DNA of 64,000 nt from Paramecium pentaurelia (taxonomy: Eukaryota > Ciliophora > Oligohymenophorea > Peniculida > Parameciidae). The DNA lies in the NCBI GenBank assembly GCA_905183005.1, contig CAJJDO010000014.1:63281-127280 (forward strand). Direction: 5' to 3'. Position 1 is the stretch's first letter; each line of letters opens with the position of its first letter. This document shows positions 10,606-22,372 of this stretch, piece after piece. The position numbers and the translations under genes were made by a program. The notes beneath the pieces are model-generated. The model saw only the letters and a list, made by a program, of their open reading frames with translations, ran no database searches and had not been told where the DNA came from.

Positions 10606-11946
10606 ATGAAATATTTACATCTATTTAAACTTGTTATCTTCTTGCATAGTTCATATATAGTATTCGGAGATGAGATTGAAAATGAAGAAGAGCCTCATCA
10701 TCATAGATATAGCCCATCAGAAGGGACATTTTGGGTATTTCTTTTATATGCACTTGGATTGTCTCTTTTAGCAGCATTTTGTTCAGGAAATACTTAAGGA
10801 TTACTTTCAATAGATATGTTGAATTTGGAACTTAAATAGAAGAGTGGAACAGAAGAAGAAAAGAAAGTGGTAATATATATCTATTAAATTAAAGGCTTAA
10901 ATACTTTTACCTGTTATCTCTCAGCACCACTTATTATTATCAACTTTATTGGTTGGAAATGCTTTTGCATGTGAAACCTTGCCAATAATTTTACATTAAT
11001 TGGCTCCAGATTGGTTGGCTATTTTGATATCTGCTGGTATAATTGTGTTGATTGGAGAAATTATTCCATCAGCATTCACTACAGGGCCTGATTAATTAGT
11101 AATAGGAATGAAAATGATTCCTTATGTAAAAGTATTATAAGCCATACTATATATCATTTGCTACCCGTTGAGTCTGTTACTAGATTATGTTTTAGGAGTT
11201 CATCTACATCAAAGATACAAGATAAAAGACGTAAGAGGATTATTAAATTTACATGCATAAGACAGTGGACATGGAAATAATGCTTAATTGAATAAGGATT
11301 AAATGCAACTGCTAGATTCTATGATGGAAATGAGAAAATAAACAGTAATGAAGAATTGTAAAGACATAAAGAAGGTGTTTATGATAAATGCTGATGAACG
11401 ATATAGTTCAGATTTAAAAAATAAAATAAGAATAAAAGGTTTCTCAAAGATTCCAGTTTATTAGGGATCAAACAAAGATTCAATAATTGGTACAATACAA
11501 GCTAAATCTATTCTAAAATTAACAGCTTAAGATTATGGAAGACCTTTGTCATCTTTGTTATAGATGTAAGAACCATTGATAGTTCCAAAAGATACTACTA
11601 TGTTAGAAATGTTAATGTTATTCGAACATGAACGTAAATCATTAGCTTTTATTTGTGACAAAGGAAAGAAAGTATAAGAATATAATACAATTAATGTAAT
11701 TCTGTTTAACAATGTTTATAGATTTCAAATTTAATTGTTGAAGGACATAATAATATAATTGCATTAATTGGTTTGAATGATGTATTTGAAGAGATGCTCG
11801 ATTTTGAGATTGAGGATGAAGATGTACATGGAACTTTGCGTGATTATCCAAGATAGAGAAATAAGTATACTGAATTGAAGGTCATAACTGAAGAGTAAGA
11901 AAAATAAGGTAGAGGTCGCGAATTGAAATAGACACTATTATCATGA
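10606..11946 (+). CDS. CNNM/CorC-type magnesium transporter (DUF21 plus CBS pair)
   Basis: Two introns (25 and 26 nt) leave 429 residues. A signal-like start (MKYLHLFKLVIFLHSSYIVFG) and a His/Glu stretch precede the DUF21 membrane domain with AFCSGNTQGLLSIDM, VGNAFACETLP and GEIIPSAF (~50-200). A linker and a CBS-like pair follow, closing with IALIGLNDVFEEMLDFEI, the standard end of the second CBS domain. CNNM/ACDP proteins export or sense Mg2+ at the plasma membrane and bind ATP-Mg through the CBS pair. The stop codon shares the palindrome TCATGA with the convergent gene 11941-12321. The assignment rests on order and motifs. Confidence 0.88.
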
Positions 11947-12321
11947 TATCAAAATGCGTTCATTATATCGATAGTATTACAATTTCTTTAAAATATCTTG
12001 TACATTCTTATTGCTTCTAACATAAAGTGGTTCTTATGTTAGATTTAAAAGAACAGGTTCTGGTAGAGTTCTTTATTTTTGTACTTTTGTTGTTGTATCC
12101 ATAGTAGGAGCAGTTAGTAATCTACGTTATACTGATATAGCTCGTCTTTTTGGTACAGATGTTCTACTTTAGATTCTACTATGAAATTTTTAACCCAAAG
12201 GTTCTAATAATAGAGTTTAGTTATGTTGAGCTTTGACCATTTTATTCTTGGCTGAACTTGGATACCATGGACCAAAAGTGCTGGCTAAACTTGGTGAATA
12301 ATTTGATTGCCAATCGTTCAT
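11941..12321 (-). CDS. hypothetical basic protein, 126 aa
   Basis: Intronless, ATG 12321 to TGA 11941-11943. It begins MNDWQSNYSPSLASTFGPWY and is rich in Arg, Ser and Thr (RTSVPKRRAISVQRRLL), ending NERILIS. No membrane segment. Its stop codon interlocks with that of the CNNM gene, and its start lies 13 nt from the divergent peptidase start at 12335. It may be an axonemal or cytoskeletal small basic protein, but that is a guess; no family is recognised. Confidence 0.6.
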
Positions 12322-12334
12322 TATTAAAATAATA

Positions 12335-15143
12335 ATGATCAAATTATCAAAGGTTGACAAACGCATCTATAAACATTTAAATTTGTCAAATAAATTACAA
12401 TGTCTTCTTATTGAAGACAAGGATGCTGAGAAATCTGCAGCTGCTCTTAATGTTTAAGTTGGAGCATTATAGGATCCCAGAAATGCTGAAGGTTTGGCTC
12501 ATTTTTGTGAACATATGCTATTTATGGGAACAACCAAATATCCTGATGAATCTGAATATCAACATTTTATATCAAAACATTCTGGAATGACTAATGCTTA
12601 TACTTCGGCAACGAACACTAATTATTTTTTTACTGTAGCTAATGATTAATTAGAGGGAGCATTAGATAGATTTTGTTAATTCTTCAAGCATCCTCTTTTT
12701 AAAGAATCATGCATTTAAAGAGAAATGAAGGCTGTTCATTCTGAATTTAATATGAATTTATAAAATGACTTTTGGAGAAAATTTTAAGTAAGTAAATTAT
12801 TAGCACCATCGAATTCTTCTTATTCCTAATTTATGATTGGAAATTTAGATACTCTTGGTTAGGTTGATAGACAATAACTTGTAGATTTTCATTCTCGTTA
12901 TTATTCTAGCAATTTAATGAAATTAGTCATTTATGGAAAACAATCTGTTGAATAATTGGAACACTGGGCAACTGATATGTTTAATGATGTTCCCAATAAA
13001 AATTACAATAGACCAGATGTAGATATTGAAGGTTCTAAAATCATATAAAATAAATTAATCAAAATAGTACCTATAAATGATGAAGATCATTTAGATTTAG
13101 TTTGGGTTATAGATTATTTATAACCTCATTTTCGAAATTGCCCAGGAAAGTATATTGCTCATCTTATTGGTCATGAAGGAAAAGGATCACTATTAAGTTA
13201 CCTTATCAAAGAAAATCTAGCATATGAACTTTCATGTGGAACATCTGATGAAGCATTTAAATTCTCAGAACTTTATGTCAGTATCAAATTGACAAAAAAA
13301 GGATTATCTATGTATCAACATATAATTGAATTAGTTTTCAATTATTTAAATATTATATAAGCAAATGCATAAATTTTTAATGAAGTTAAATAAATCAAAA
13401 CTTTATAATTTGATTATCTGGAAAAATAGAATCCTTTTGATTTTGTTGGAGCTTTAGCATCAAGATTACATTCATATCCTGTTTAAGATGTCTTAAGGGC
13501 TCCTTATTTAATGGAAGATTTTGATTCAAATCTAATCAATAATACTATTAATCAATTAAAAAGAAATAACCTGAATGTATTTCTATAAAGCTAGTAATTT
13601 TAAGGGAAATTAGGAAAATTTGAGAAATATTTTAATACTGAATATGAAATTTCAGATTTATCATTTGGATTATTCTAAAATGTAAATCAAATGTTTCATC
13701 TACCTAATTTGAATAAATATCTTCCAAATTAAACTGATTTATTGGCAAATCCTAATAATTAATAATATCCAAAAATAATTTATGATTCAACATAATCTAC
13801 AGTTTATTTCAAATAAGACAATAAATTTAATGTTCCAAAAATATTTATAAAAATGAGACAATATTTAGATTAAATGGGAAAATCTGTATAAAATGAAGTA
13901 CTTGGTATTCTTTGGTAAAGCTTACTCACAATGCATTTAAGAGAATTGTTTTATGAGGCAGAAGTGGCTTCATTATCTCCATCAGTCAGCTTAGTAACTA
14001 ATGGAATTGAATATTCATTAGCTGGATTTAGTGATTCAATTAATAAGTTTTTACCAGATATGTTGAAAAAGGTTTTAGACTTTAAGGTTGAAAATTATAA
14101 AGATAATTATGATACATAATTAACAAAACTTGTTTGTGATTTAGAAAATTTTTCTCGTTCACCTCCTTATTAATAAGCAAGAAATCTATCTAATTTATTA
14201 TTAAGAGATTGTGGATCTTTTGATCCAGAGGATTTATTAAAGACTATAAAATTGATAACATTTGAAGATTTAATTTACTTTTAGAATCATTTAATGGATA
14301 AATGTAGATTTGAATGGTTAATATAGGGAAATATCTAAGAAAATACTGCAATTACTATGGTAAAATAATCAGAGGAATTGTTTAGAAAATCCCTTATATT
14401 ACAAAAGGAAGAAGTATTATAAATCAGATCTATTAATATCCCTGAATAAATTATATACAATTATACAAGATATTTAAATTCAGAAACTGAAACAAATTCA
14501 AGTGTGATTTTGTATTTCTAATTAGAGAGTGGAACAGTGAGAAATCAATTGATAGTTGATTTACTTTCAAATATAATTAAGACTCCATTTTTTTCTCAAT
14601 TAAGAACTGTAGAATAATTGGGATATGTTGTATTCTCTGCTTCAAGTGATGTAAGAGGTATAACAGGCTTCTAATTTTTAATTTAGAGTAGTGAGAAATG
14701 TCCTAAATATCTTTAAACTAGGATTAGGTATTAAATTTTAATTGATTAAATTTAGAGAATTTATAAAGACTTTTGGTATGGATGATTTGGCTAGAGAGTA
14801 ATTTGAAGAATATAAATAATCAATAAGAGTATCATTACTAGAGAAAGATTTCTCTTTAGGTAGAGAAGTAGGAAGATTTTGGGGAGAAATTCAAAGACAT
14901 TAGAATCTTTTTGACAGAAGAGAATAAGCATTGAGTTTGCTTGATACTATTGACATTGAAGAGGTTAAGCGTTACTATAAATAATATTTAATTGAGCATC
15001 CTCATTAAATTGAAATTCATGTAGTTTCACCATCTCATAGATAAGAATAGGATTCATTACCTAATACTGGATTAATGAGTACTAGTGCTGAATGGATCAA
15101 ACGTCGTGTACCACTTTATCCAGATATGTATTCATTATTATGA
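12335..15143 (+). CDS. insulysin-type M16 zinc metallopeptidase
   Basis: One 28-nt intron near the C-terminus; 926 residues, normal for the insulin-degrading enzyme/nardilysin group. The inverted zinc motif HFCEH (~56-60) is followed by MLFMGTTKYPDESEY and NAYTSATNTNYFF. The third zinc ligand is expected in REMKAVHSEF (~130). Middle and C-terminal M16 domains follow, including QLRTVEQLGYVVFSAS, the exosite-side motif of insulysin. No signal peptide, so probably cytosolic. It degrades short peptides inside a closed two-bowl chamber. The first of three adjacent, unrelated peptidases. Confidence 0.93.
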
Positions 15144-15168
15144 GTGTATTATAAAAATATATTATAAA

Positions 15169-16963
15169 ATGAAATCTCTCCAAAAATTACTCAAAAATAA
15201 CAAAGACATGGGACATTAATACATTGATTTTATGTAGCTATTTGAAAAGAAATTGAAATCATGTATCATAAATCACAATTCACGTAAAAATATTCTAGCT
15301 TAATACAAATAATAACAATACATTCATTCACCAATGCCTTTTTTTGAATCTGAAGAGCTTATAGTCTATGGTTCATTTGAAAATAGTAATATTCATGGAT
15401 GTTGTCAAGAAGAAAAAGGAGTATTGAATGTTCTACTTTCCAGTGATACGAATACTTAAGGTTGCACTTAATGGTTTTACTTTGGTATTAAGATGCACAA
15501 CAAAGGGAAACTAAAAATACGTATATTAAATAATCGTCGTTAAAACACTCTCTTTAAAGATTGCAATCATGTATATGTGTATGATGATGAAAAATGGACT
15601 GTTGGTTAAACCTAAGAAATGTACTATTATAGAACAAATATAAATCATCCATTTTATCATCATGAAGATGCTGGCATAGCTTAACTTCAATAAAACTTTT
15701 CATTATACACATTAGAATTCACATATGAGTTCAAACAAAGTGAAAAAATAGTATTTTTTGCATTAACTCGTCCATATCAAGTCAAAAAACTTTAAAGATT
15801 TATTGATTAATGTCCATTAAAAAGAAAATCAGTGTGCATTACAACATTAGGATTACCAATTTGGCAAATTAAGACTCCAAAATAAAATGGATAATAAATT
15901 GTAATAATTTTGGCTAGATAACATCCAAGTGAAACTGCTGGATCTTTTATATGCTAAGAAATTTTACGTATTTTATGTAAAGGACACTCAAGTATGTAAA
16001 AATATAGATTTATAATTTATCCTATGCTAAATCCAGATGGTGTTTTTCTAGGAAATTCTCGTTGTAATTTTAATGGCATAGATTTAAATAGGTAATATGA
16101 ATATATAAATTTTAGAAAATGGGACAATCCAAAATAAAAAACTGAACCAGAGGTCCATTATGTTTTTAAATCCATATCAAAATATGCTAATATCGCTTTT
16201 ATGATAGATTTACATGGTCATTCAAAAAAATTCAATCAATTTCTTTATGGTTGTTTAAATGGAAAGAGTGTATCAGAGTATATGAGAATAAGATAATTTG
16301 GAAAGATTCTAGCTCATCATAATGAAATTTTCTCATTTAAAGTACCTTAATATTTAATAGAGGGATTGTTCATATGGTGTTAGTCCTGATAGAGTTGGTA
16401 CAGCTAGAGTGGCTTTATGGAAAAGATTGAATATTGCAAATTCAATGACAATAGAAACAAGCATTTATGGTTAAATGGGTAAAGCCTTTAGTTTAGAAGA
16501 TTACCATGCTCTTGCTTAAAATATATTGCGTGCACTTGATCTTTATAATGAGTAGGTGGAATCACCTGAATTGAATATCAATAGAGAAATGAGCAAGGCA
16601 TTAAAATATGATAGTGGAAGTGATTCAGAAGCAGAATTAGATTTGATAATTCCAAGACCAAATAGAATTAAAATCACATCTAGAAAGGAATCTTCATGCA
16701 AACATCAATCAGTTGGATATGGAGGCATTAAACCTAAATTTGAGACTCCCTAATTGATACATCAACATAGTTAATTTTTTAAGGATTAATCTTTTGTTGA
16801 ATTGTTACCTTAACCTTCCAAACTTCTTAGTCAGAGTTAAAATAAAGTTTAACTTTAAAAGATTAGGTCTCGAATGAACTCATTTTAAAGCCAATACATA
16901 GAAGAGTAACCAAAATTTGGAAATATGATATCAGCTTTGCAAGTTAAATAATTATTTAAATGA
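15169..16963 (+). CDS. cytosolic carboxypeptidase (CCP/AGBL family, M14)
   Basis: One 19-nt intron; 591 residues. The M14 ligands are visible: HPSE (~252) with zinc His and Glu, the third His in DLHGHS (~349), and the catalytic Glu in MTIETSIYG (~421). Substrate-binding motifs NPDGVFLGNSR and GIDLNR lie between. An N-terminal beta domain (GSFENSNIHG, WFYFGIKMHN) precedes, as is typical for CCPs. The family trims glutamate from tubulin tails and polyglutamyl side chains, which suits a heavily ciliated cell. A Ser/Gln-rich tail ends QVKQLFK. Its stop TGA overlaps the next gene's ATG as ATGA. Confidence 0.92.
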
Positions 16964-18387
16964 AATTAATTCTTGCTCTTCTCATGACAATAGCATATTG
17001 TACAAATGATGCTATCAAAAAAAATGTCGATAATATTAGATAAGCCATAAATGCTGGGCCTAATAAGCATAAAGCCTATGATAAATTAGCATATATTGTT
17101 GATACATTTGGTCCTAGAATGTGGGCATCACCAAGAATGGCATTAGCTGTTGATTATCTTTATAATTAAATACAAAATTGGGAAGCAACTAAAAATGGTT
17201 TGGTGGAAGTTAGATTAGAAAAATTAGATGAAATATCAACTTGGGTAAGAGGGAGTGAGTAATTGATTTTAAAGAGTCCAAGAAAAAGACCTTAAAAATT
17301 AGGAATGATTGGACTTGGTTTAATTGTTCCAGGTAACATAAAAGATGGAGAGGTTGTAGTGGTTAGAAACTGGAGTGAATTGGATGAGAAGGGTAAAGCT
17401 AATAAAATTAAAGGTAAATTCAATATACAATACTTAGGAAAAATTGTATGCTATAATGTTCCATGGACAACTTATGATGACTTGAAGTTTTATAGATAAC
17501 AAGGACCTGATAGAGCATCTGCTTATGGAGCTATTGCTGTATTATTAAGAAGTGTTGCTTCATTTTCAATCTATAGTCCACATACAGGAAATGTGAGATA
17601 CTCTGGTAATTTTACAAAGATTCCTGCTGCTGCTATTACAGTAGAAGATGCTGAGATGCTTCAAAGAATGTAAGATAGAGGACAGAAAATAACAGTAGAT
17701 TTAGAATTAAATAATGAAATGAAGGCTTCTGAAAGTCATAACATCATCGCTGAGATCAAAGGTTAATAACATCCAGAATAAATTATATTGATGGGGGGTC
17801 ATTTTGATTCTTGGGACACAGGAAGTTAAACTGGGGCTATGGATGATGGTGCAGGAACCCTTGTTACTTTAGAAGCCCTTAAGGTAGTTGCTGATCTTGG
17901 AATCAGACCTCTTAGAACTTTGAGATGGATTGCTTGGAGTGGTGAAGAAATGGGACTTCCAAATAATGGAGCACAACATTATGTTAAAAAACATGGTGAT
18001 GAAGATCATGTAGTTGCTCTTGAGAATGATGTTGGTTAATTGACAGCTATAGGATTCGGTTTTTCAGGAAAACTATAAACTAGTAGAATGGTTAGATAAT
18101 TGATTATGAACTATATTCCTGATTTATCAGTTGTCAATGAAAATGATGGGTAAATAATTGTAGTTATCTTTAGTTCTGGAGTTGATACTAAACCTTTAGG
18201 TGATAAAGGTGTTCCATTGATGAGAAATATCTATAAAGATCCTAATGATGATTATTACTTCAAATATCATCACTCTGCTGGTGATACCATGAATATATTA
18301 AATCCTGATGAAATGGATTCCAATGTCTTTGCTATTAGTTCCATGATGTACATTATTGCTGATAATCCTGAGAGATTACCTAAATGA
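16960..18387 (+). CDS. secreted M28 peptidase, carboxypeptidase Q type
   Basis: One 24-nt intron; 467 residues. The first ATG gives a clear signal peptide (MKLILALLMTIAYC). Zinc and catalytic residues fit M28: HFDSWDTG (~280), MDDGAG, WSGEEMG, the Asp in ENDVG, and HHSAGD near the end (~429). PRMWASPRM and the protease-associated insert match carboxypeptidase Q. The family hydrolyses dipeptides or trims N-terminal residues in lysosomal or secreted compartments. The start overlaps the stop of the CCP gene; the next in-frame ATG would remove the hydrophobic core, so the overlapping start is preferred. Confidence 0.92.
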
Positions 18388-18418
18388 TTTAAAATAACAA
18401 ATATTAATTAAAATTCAA

Positions 18419-19743
18419 ATGAAAAGGGATGATTAGATATATATGTCATCTATATAACTTTGGAATGGAATTGACACTCCTATTCATTAGAGTACTAATC
18501 TATTTAGCTAAAAATTTAAGGAGAGTTAAGAATTTAATTGCAATGGAGTCCAGTCTATGTGCAGACACCATCCTTAAAAAAAAGTAAATATATCATTTTG
18601 ATCCATAGGCTAAATATATTTTGCTTAATGATTAAGGTCCTAATGATAAATTATGTACTAAATGTGCTGTTCAATTAGCTTAATAAGGATATAAAATTGA
18701 AAATATAGAAGAAGGTATTTGACTCATTAATTCTTAGATAATGTTAAAAAAAAGTAAACTGATTCATTTATTGAACAATTATTATCAACAAAAAGTGAAA
18801 TAGATAATGTTCATTCTATTTTATTATCAACAGAATCAAATCTTAAAAAGTTTTATAATGACTAATATACTTAAGTTGTTAAGACTTTTGGAGGTATAGA
18901 AAAATAATTATAAATGGTAATGTCTACAATCTATATTCCAAGTGCAAATCTAAATTGCTTTGTTCTTTATCATAATCTCTTTGGTCTGGGGTGCAGATAA
19001 CCAATCAATTGAAAGTATAATCTAAATAAATTGAACATTAATTGGCAACCTATATAAGTGACATCAGAAATCACTATGATAAAATTGTCTAAATGGGTAC
19101 TCTACCATTTAATCAAATTATGGGGGGGTATAGTAGTAAACTATTTAAATTATAATAATTCCTTAAAGATATTTAAGAGAATAAGGTTGCTTATCTCCAT
19201 TATGAAGGGAAAGTAAGTACTTTGGATACTTTTTTAAAAGAAATTAGCTAATTGACTGAAAAAGATTATTAAAATAAAAAAAGAAATCATGAAAGCACTA
19301 GATCAAGTTCTGAATAAAAAACATCAAAAAGTGCTGAAAAAGAAAAGAGGCATCAGAGCCAACCTAACAGTAAGGAAGTAAAGAGTTTTGATAATTCTGA
19401 AAAAAAAACTGCTCAAACATTTAAAATCACAGAAGAATCAATTGAAGAATGGATGGAGAATTCTAATTCTAAATAAAGAAGAACTGAACCTGTTGAATAA
19501 TTATAAAGTCCAAATATTTTAGGTACTAAATTCTTTAAGAAATAACTTCCTCCAAGTCGAGCCTCTATGAAATAAGAAACAAATTAAGCTATGCTTGATA
19601 AATTAATATCAGAATTTTCTTAAATTAAATAAGAAAGAGCAATGAAAAAGTAATCTAAGACTCCTGAATTAAGTAAATCAGTTAAGGAAACCTTTCCTAA
19701 CAAATTATCACCAAAATTTCTTTATAAAAATTATTATAAATGA
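18419..19743 (+). CDS. B-box-like zinc finger and coiled-coil protein
   Basis: Three introns (25, 23, 26 nt) leave 416 residues. Near the N-terminus a Cys/His cluster (CNGVQSMCRHHPQKK, then LCTKCAVQLA) resembles a B-box zinc finger. A long helical region follows (KSEIDNVHSILLSTESNLKK) and a Ser/Lys/Glu-rich disordered tail ending FLYKNYYK. B-box plus coiled coil is typical of scaffold proteins in ciliates. The zinc-finger call rests on spacing of the Cys and His residues and is tentative. Convergent with the next gene, 66 nt apart. Confidence 0.65.
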
Positions 19744-19809
19744 TTTAATTCTTAACTTTGTTTTTAATTTATAATGATAATAAATTTTAGAGATTTAATT
19801 TCAGTATTA

Positions 19810-22326
19810 TCATTTTGAGAATAGCTTCTATAAGGACAATATATCATCTTTCTTGACAGCCAACCCAACATGGGATTGCTAATTTCCAACAAAAATAAAA
19901 GGAAAAAAGCGAACTCTCAAATGTCTTAGAGCTAAACTGTCTACACAAGCATGTCTAAGTGTAGATTCATATATATTTTAAAATTTTAATGCTGTCATAC
20001 TACAATTATTCTAAAATGATATATAATTATATTTACAATTTCAATTTCTTTTATATTCTCTAATTAAGTTTGTTTTATATTGAATTGATTTAAAAGATCA
20101 TCTAAATTATCAAAGTTTTGTAAATTGATTCTTTCCTCTTAAGATTTATATACCTATTTATATGTTCAATTATTTTACATTTAATTAATCATCTATCTTA
20201 AATAGCCTATATCCAAATATAAATGGATCATGTTCATAATTTAAAATAGGATCATAGGCAAGATCTGATTCTTATGTTTTTAAATAAATTAAAATATTCA
20301 ACTTATTTTTATGACTGGTAAAATTCTATTTTTATTAAATATCTTTTTTTGTTCTACTAGATTTCAAACTATTTTAAATTTATTCTGAATTATTCATAAT
20401 ATTTTTGACTTCCTTTAATAATGGTTTCTTTTATGGATTTGATTGATGTAAATTTTACTAATTGTTTAAATTATTTTAATTTTCATCATTTCTGGAATTA
20501 GTAAGACTATCAGTATTATTTGATTATTGAGTATTTATATTACTTAAATTATATTAGACTAAAATTGTTTTACTCAACTTTTCTTAATCTTTACTTTTGT
20601 TACTCTAATTTTCACAAAAGCTTAATTAAATATGACTATTATTTGATGTAATTGGATCATCACTGGAATCAAACATGTCTAATGGATTTTTAATTGGTAA
20701 ATTTATATTTAAAAGTTATAATTTAATTTAAGAAGCATTTTCTTATGGAGATTGAATAGGAGTTTATGATTATGATCTATGATGTTCAATAATTCTATTA
20801 GTCTTCCTCTATGTGTCAATAGAATCACTTCTATTTTTTTAAGGAACATTGCTAGCTTAGATTCTTAATTTGATATCATTTATTTAATATTAAATTTGTA
20901 ATATTAATTCATCTAAATCTTAGACAATTATTTTTCTCTCTACTTTATTTTCTATTTGCAAAAGTGATATCTTGCATTATTGTAATTCTAACAAATATTC
21001 TCTTTTATCAATTCCATTTAATTAAATAATTAAACTGCTAGCTTTTTTAAATTTTTATTATGAGTATTATTAAATTAATTATTATGCTTTTGTTTTATTA
21101 TTCATTAACTATATATTAATAACATCTACTCTTAAGAAAGCTTATTCAATACTATTTGCGTATTATACTTATTAAGTAAGACAAATTTTCTTAAACTCTT
21201 GCTTTACATCTTAGAGCATACCATCAAAATACTTTTTACCATATTTCTTTTTAATTTCATTTATACTCTATTCTTTATCTCTCATGTACATAGCTAAAAG
21301 ATGTTGAGTTTCAGCTTCTATTTATTTTTCTAACTGTTTCTCTAAAAGAGTAAGTTAAGTAATTAAATCTTTATTTTATTTTTTGTATTTCTCCATTTCT
21401 ATAATCAATTATGATTTCTTCATTTACAATTATTTTATAGAATGATTTTTACTGCTTATTTCTTATGAAATGGATTATTATATCTTATAAGATATATTGT
21501 GTTAATTAAAAATTTATGCTACTTAACAAAAATTAAAATGCATAGAATTTAAGCATTTTTAAATGAATATAAATAAATTAACCTTATTATTAGATTTTAA
21601 AACTACTGTTATATACTATTCGAGTAAGTTTATGTTTTAGAATAGTAAATGTTATGAATTAATTTCAATTAAAAGATTTGCTACTTCTTCATTAATCTAT
21701 TATTTGCCTTTAATTTAATTAGAATTACAAACTTCTGTTAATTTAAGAATGTATAATTATAGTTTCATTATAAGACCTAATGGAACAGAAGTTTAAATTA
21801 TATCAATATCGAAATATTACTTTATTTTGTTCCAATTATTGTATGAATTTTAATCAAGCACTTTAACAACCTAAGAATCACACATTTTCAGGTTTTCTTT
21901 AAATTTACATAGACTTTCTGTATAGACTTTATTTTATTCTTAAATAGTGTACAAGCCCTTTTCTATCTATTCTATTTCTCTCTCTACATTTTAGAGATTC
22001 TAAATATTAAAAAATAAATTTACTTATTTTGTGCTAGATAATGATTGATTCAAAGAACCTTATATTTTTTTCATTTATGCTTATGCCAATGTTACATCAT
22101 GATCTGATTGAGAATATAAAGCATCAGTTAATTACTCTGATTCTTTGGAAAGTTCTTAAGTTTGAAAATTAGTAGAATGAATATCCTCGATCAGCATCTA
22201 CAAATGTTCTGATTAAGATGAGGATATATTCTTTGAATTAGATTAGAGTTAAGTCATGAGAACATCTATTTCAGTTTACATCTCTTATATTCTAACTTCT
22301 GTTTTTTTGAATCTGGCAGTACTCAT
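19810..22326 (-). CDS. long coiled-coil protein, 821 aa
   Basis: Start ATG 22326 (MSTARFKKTEVRIQEMQTEI). Two introns (25 and 26 nt) near the 3' end keep it exactly in phase. Residues ~1-450 are heptad-rich coiled coil (for example VERKIIVQDLDELILQIQ). A Ser/Asn/Gln-rich stretch follows and a more ordered end, with YESTLRHACVDSLALRHL and a C-terminal LSLQKLFSK. The final ~100 residues, with Phe/Val-rich FFPFIFVGNQQSHVGL, look like a folded module I do not recognise. A structural or basal-body role is plausible but not shown. Confidence 0.75.
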
Positions 22327-22372
22327 TGAAATTTAAATAATTAGTTAGTTATTTTATTTTACATGATAAAAT

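Noticed and set aside
10606..10797. A 63-codon ORF ending at TAA after FCSGNT
   Set aside because: TAA is Gln here; the frame continues through TAA/TAG codons as part of the CNNM transporter.
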